From NCBI RefSeq assembly GCF_028291745.1, contig NZ_JAQGNQ010000029.1:1-34065 (forward strand): DNA of 34,065 nt. Reading direction: 5' to 3'. Made by a program: the position numbers and the translations under genes. The notes below the pieces were generated by a model. That model made no database searches, had not been told where the DNA came from, and saw nothing but the letters and a program-made list of their open reading frames with translations. The stretch's first letter is position 1; each line of letters begins with the position of its first letter. Positions 29,061 through 34,065 of this stretch are shown here, in pieces. The DNA is from Ramlibacter sp. GTDB lineage: Bacteria; Pseudomonadota; Gammaproteobacteria; Burkholderiales; Burkholderiaceae_C.

Positions 29061-30025
29061 GCACCGCCAGCGACGTGCCCTTCGTCCCGAGTGCGCGCTA
29101 TCCGGACCCGCGCATCGAGGTGCTGGACGAGCGCTTCCTCAAACTGCGCCTGTTCAGCGCCACGGTCGAACGGCTGTTCACCGGCATGCGCTGGGGCGAA
29201 GGCCCCGTGTGGTTCGGCGACGGCGGCTACCTGCTGGTCTCGGACATCCCCAACGACCGCATCCTGCGGTGGGATGCGGCCACCGGCGCCGTCGGCGACT
29301 ACCGCAAGCCCTCGAACAACGCCAACGGTCACTGCCGCGACCGGCAGGGGCGGCTGGTCTCGTGCGAGCACCTCACGCGCCGCATCACGCGCACGGAGTA
29401 CGACGGCAGCATCACCGTGCTGGCCGATCGCTTCGATGGCAAGCGCCTGAACTCGCCCAACGACATCGCCTGCGCCAACGACGGCAGCATCTGGTTCACC
29501 GATCCGCCCTTCGGCATCGGCGGCTACTGGGAGGGCGCGCCGGGCGAGCAGGAGCTGCCGCAGGCGGTGTACCGCATCGCGCCGGACGGCGGGCTGCAGC
29601 AAGTGATCACCGACCTTGCCGGCCCCAACGGCCTGGCCTTCTCACCGGACGAATCGGTGCTGTACGTGGTGGAGAGCCGCGCCACGCCGCACCGGAAGAT
29701 CTGGGCCTACGACCACGCCAGCGACGGGCGCCTGGCGAACCGGCGGCTGGCAGTCGACGCGCAAGGGCCGGGCGCGTTCGACGGCTTTTGCGTCGACGTC
29801 GAGGGCAACCTGTGGTGCGGCCTGGGCAGCAACGGCGCAGCGGGCGTGGAGCCGGAAGGCCTGGACGGCGTGCGCGTGTATGCGCCGGACGGCACGGCCC
29901 TGGGGCACATCCACCTGCCCGAGCGCTGCGCCAACGTGTGCTTCGGCGGCCGCCATCGCAACCGCCTGTTCATGGCGGCAAGCCACTCGGTGTACGCGCT
30001 GTACGTGAACACGCAGGGCGCCTGA
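29057..30025 (+). CDS. SMP-30/gluconolactonase-family lactonase, probable aldarolactonase
   Basis: A 322-residue beta-propeller hydrolase. Metal ligands of the SMP-30 family are visible: Glu in MRWGEGPVWF, Asn and Asp in NSPNDIAC, Asn in GPNGLAFSPD, and Asp in DGFCVDVEGNLWCG. The likely substrate is the galactaro- or glucarolactone made by the upstream dehydrogenase (as known for UxuL-type lactonases), giving the open aldarate; a gluconolactonase activity cannot be excluded from sequence alone. No signal peptide, so cytoplasmic. It overlaps udh by 4 bp. Enzymes that degrade the aldarate further are not in this window. Confidence 0.85.
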   Translation: MSTASDVPFVPSARYPDPRIEVLDERFLKLRLFSATVERLFTGMRWGEGPVWFGDGGYLLVSDIPNDRILRWDAATGAVGDYRKPSNNANGHCRDRQGRLVSCEHLTRRITRTEYDGSITVLADRFDGKRLNSPNDIACANDGSIWFTDPPFGIGGYWEGAPGEQELPQAVYRIAPDGGLQQVITDLAGPNGLAFSPDESVLYVVESRATPHRKIWAYDHASDGRLANRRLAVDAQGPGAFDGFCVDVEGNLWCGLGSNGAAGVEPEGLDGVRVYAPDGTALGHIHLPERCANVCFGGRHRNRLFMAASHSVYALYVNTQGA

Positions 30026-30102
30026 GCCGGGCGAGCGGGGCAGAGCCATCACGGCGCCGCGCCACGGCGACAATGCGTTCTTCACTTTGGCGAGGAACCA
30101 GG

Positions 30103-30330
30103 ATGGCAAGAACCAGCGATTGGCCCGGCAAGATCGTCGCGCTGCTGCGTGCCGGCAACCCCGATGCGGCCATCGAGCAGATCCGCGTGGCACCCAACAC
30201 GCGTGACCTGCGGGCGCTCGAGAAGATGATGGCTGCGGCGCAGCTGGCCGGCCGCTGGCGCAACGTGGATGCGGCGATCGCCGAAAGCATCCAGGCCCTG
30301 TCGGCCCCGCGCCTGCATCGCTCGCCATGA
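30103..30330 (+). CDS. Small conserved-looking protein coupled to a DEAD-box helicase
   Basis: 75 residues (MARTSDWPGKIVALLRAGN to LHRSP), predicted all helical with two helix-turn-helix-like or TPR-like repeats: an Ala/Ile-rich KIVALLRAGNPDAAIEQI, then DLRALEKMMAAAQLAG and VDAAIAESIQAL. GAGGA lies 7 nt before ATG 30103. Its TGA overlaps the helicase ATG (ATGA), so translation is coupled. I do not recognise the family. The tandem helical pattern suggests a protein-binding role, possibly with the helicase or ribosome, but that is speculation. Confidence 0.7.
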   Translation: MARTSDWPGKIVALLRAGNPDAAIEQIRVAPNTRDLRALEKMMAAAQLAGRWRNVDAAIAESIQALSAPRLHRSP

Positions 30331-31577
30331 CGGTCGAGGCTTTTCGCGCGCTCGGACTTTCGGCCGAACTTGCCGCTGCCTGCACGCAGGCCGGCTTCGA
30401 CACGCCCACGCCCATCCAGCAGCAAGCGGTTCCGGCCGTGCTGCGCGGACAGGACGTGCTGGCGCTGGCACCCACCGGCTCCGGCAAGACCGCTGCCTTC
30501 GCCTTGCCCTTGCTGCAGGCGCTGGGCGCCACGCGCGTGGGCTGGCGCCGGCCGGTGCGCGTGCTGGTCCTGGTGCCGACGCGGGAACTCGCGGCGCAGG
30601 TGGCCGAGGTGTTCCGTGCCCTCGGCAAGTCCTTGCTGCAGGCGCCCAAGGTGGCGGTGCTGTTCGGCGGTGTCTCGGTCAATCCGCAGATGATGGGACT
30701 GCGCGGCGGCGCCGACGTGGTGGTGGCGACGCCGGGGCGCCTGCTCGATCTGATGGAGCGCAATGCGCTGGACATCGCGCGCGTCGAAGCGCTGGTGCTC
30801 GACGAAGCCGACCGCCTGCTGGACCTGGGCTTCGCCAGCGAGCTGCAGGCGGTGCTGGCCGCACTGCCGGCCAGGCGTCAGAACCTGTTGTTCTCGGCCA
30901 CGTTTGCCGATGACGTCGCGGCCCTGGCGAACGGCCTGCTGCACGACGCCGTGCAGATTCGCGCCGAAGCCTCGCAAGAGCCGCCGCCCACGATCGTGCA
31001 ACGCGCGATCGAGGTGGATGCGGGCCGGCGCACGCAGTTGCTGGGCCATCTCATCCGCCAAGGCAAGTGGCGGCGCACGCTGGTCTTCGTGGCCACGCGC
31101 CATGCCACCGAACACCTCGCGCGCAAGCTGTGCGACAACGGCATTCCGGCGGCGCCGCTGCACGGCGAGATGAGCCAGGGTCAACGCACCGACACGCTCG
31201 AGGCCTTCAAGGCGGGCCGCAGCGACGTCCTGGTGACCACCGATCTCGCGGCGCGCGGGATCGACATCCCGGAGCTGGAAGTGGTGGTCAACTACGACCT
31301 GCCCCGCTCGCCCACGCACTACGTGCACCGCATCGGCCGCACCGGACGCGCGGGCGCCGCGGGCGAGGCGGTCAGCTTCGTCAGCGCCGCGACGCACGGG
31401 CACTTCGCGCTGATCGAGGCGCGCCAGCAGATCGCGTTGCCGCGCGAACAGGTGCCCGGCTTCGAACCCGTGGAGACCGCGCCGGCGGGCCCGGACAAGG
31501 GGGTTGGCGGCATCAAGGGCAAGCGCCCGAGCAAGAAGGACAAGCTGCGCGCGGCTGCGGCGCGGCGCGGCGACTGA
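30327..31577 (+). CDS. DEAD-box ATP-dependent RNA helicase (RhlE-like)
   Basis: 416 residues. Motifs in order: Q motif [11 protein letters not shown], Walker [25 protein letters not shown] ([13 protein letters not shown]), SAT (LLFSATF), then the C-terminal lobe with [37 protein letters not shown] and [11 protein letters not shown] short basic tail ([20 protein letters not shown]) may bind RNA. The closest named group is RhlE/SrmB; its RNA target is unknown. The start overlaps the small upstream gene. A 9-bp hairpin GCGCAGGCG/CGCCTGCGC lies at 31576-31600, beginning at the stop codon. Confidence 0.93.
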   Translation: MTVEAFRALGLSAELAAACTQAGFDTPTPIQQQAVPAVLRGQDVLALAPTGSGKTAAFALPLLQALGATRVGWRRPVRVLVLVPTRELAAQVAEVFRALGKSLLQAPKVAVLFGGVSVNPQMMGLRGGADVVVATPGRLLDLMERNALDIARVEALVLDEADRLLDLGFASELQAVLAALPARRQNLLFSATFADDVAALANGLLHDAVQIRAEASQEPPPTIVQRAIEVDAGRRTQLLGHLIRQGKWRRTLVFVATRHATEHLARKLCDNGIPAAPLHGEMSQGQRTDTLEAFKAGRSDVLVTTDLAARGIDIPELEVVVNYDLPRSPTHYVHRIGRTGRAGAAGEAVSFVSAATHGHFALIEARQQIALPREQVPGFEPVETAPAGPDKGVGGIKGKRPSKKDKLRAAAARRGD

Positions 31578-31728
31578 GCGCAGGCGCCATCGCCGCCTGC
31601 GCGCATCGCCGCCAAGGCGCGCGCGTGCAGGAAGCCACGCTTTGCGGTTGCGCATCGCGCTCGGCACTGGTCAGCAATGGCAGGGCTGGATATCCTGCGG
31701 GGCCGACTTCCCGGCATCCGGAGATACC

Positions 31729-33807
<2,079 letters not shown>

Positions 33808-33834
33808 GCGGAGTCGGGCGGGTCGGGCGGGAGA

Positions 33835-33857
33835 GGATGTCATCCCGGGCTTGACCC
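33835..33857 (+). repeat. Truncated copy of the 216-303 palindromic repeat
   Basis: GGATGTCATCCCGGGC-TTGACCC matches the reverse complement of arm 216-248 with one mismatch over 23 nt, then stops abruptly. The second half of the palindrome (expected GGGATCCACG) is replaced by unrelated sequence beginning ACTGCTGTCCG at 33858. Confidence 0.7.
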
Positions 33858-34018
33858 ACTGCTGTCCGTAATAGCACGTTCTACATGTCCCTGTTCAGAC
33901 GCGGAAGAGGCCGAGCAACGTCAGGGAGACTTGAAAAAGTGTCGCTGTCAGTGCGCCCCGAGGAGCGACCGCGCCGGCAAAGCCGCATGCGGGCGGGCTG
34001 CGGCGCGCGGCGGGGCGT

Positions 34019-34043
34019 CCCGATCGCGCCAGGCGCGATCGGG
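34019..34043. repeat. Perfect palindrome near the right edge
   Basis: CCCGATCGCGCC-A-GGCGCGATCGGG has 12-bp perfect arms around a single base. Bases 33858-34018 between the kinase and this site hold no gene that I can support. The palindrome may be a hairpin terminator without T-tract, a protein-binding site, or another dispersed repeat. Confidence 0.5.
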
Positions 34044-34065
34044 CAAACCTGCGCTGGCCGGTCTT

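Noticed and set aside
33885..34065. Open frame from ATG 33885 to the right edge
   Set aside because: About 60 Arg/Gly-rich codons without a convincing ribosome-binding site or family match. Too little to call a gene, though it is mentioned with the possible insertion junction.

Overview
The window looks like chromosomal DNA of a GC-rich betaproteobacterium of the order Burkholderiales, most likely Comamonadaceae (Ramlibacter- or Variovorax-like). This is inferred from how its housekeeping proteins read, from the recG-oxyR and spc-alpha ribosomal gene orders, and from several intergenic hairpin repeat families that I associate with that group. No database search was run, so the family assignment is an inference.

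Layout. 1-161: 3' end of a gene that is probably an acyltransferase, then a nested palindromic repeat. 327-3126 (minus strand): the queuosine genes queA and tgt flank a small exported Lys/Glu/Ala-rich protein. 3233-8400 (plus strand): recG, oxyR, a DyP-type peroxidase placed 4 bp after oxyR, and ubiA. 8509-10484 (minus strand): a Tat-type lipoprotein of the phytase/esterase-like family, translationally coupled to proC. 10536-13633 (plus strand): the glycerol catabolic pair glpK-glpD, in which glpK carries one in-frame TAG codon. 13765-22948: a strong sigma-70 promoter and long leader, then the spc and alpha ribosomal operons (rplN to rplQ, with secY and rpoA), followed by an initiator tRNA and an intrinsic terminator. 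23128-24294 (minus strand): a serine beta-lactamase-fold hydrolase.

24426-30025 is the main accessory system. It holds a three-gene TRAP transporter, a FadR-type GntR repressor on the opposite strand, a uronate dehydrogenase and an SMP-30-family lactonase. Together they describe uptake of a hexuronate (galacturonate or glucuronate), its oxidation to an aldarolactone, and ring opening to the aldarate. A nearly identical 22-bp element with a palindromic GTTGT-N3-ACA(A/T)C core lies 49-54 bp upstream of both plus-strand transcription units. It is a good candidate operator for the GntR protein.

30103-33807 (plus strand): a small unknown protein translationally coupled to a DEAD-box helicase, then an MHYT-sensor hybrid histidine kinase. 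The last 250 bases hold a truncated intergenic repeat that runs into unrelated sequence, possibly an insertion junction.

The items most worth a second look are the amber codon in an otherwise intact glpK, an in-frame palindromic insertion in recG between helicase motifs II and III, the shared operator of the uronate cluster, and the dispersed hairpin repeats, one of which sits inside the alpha operon between rpoA and rplQ.
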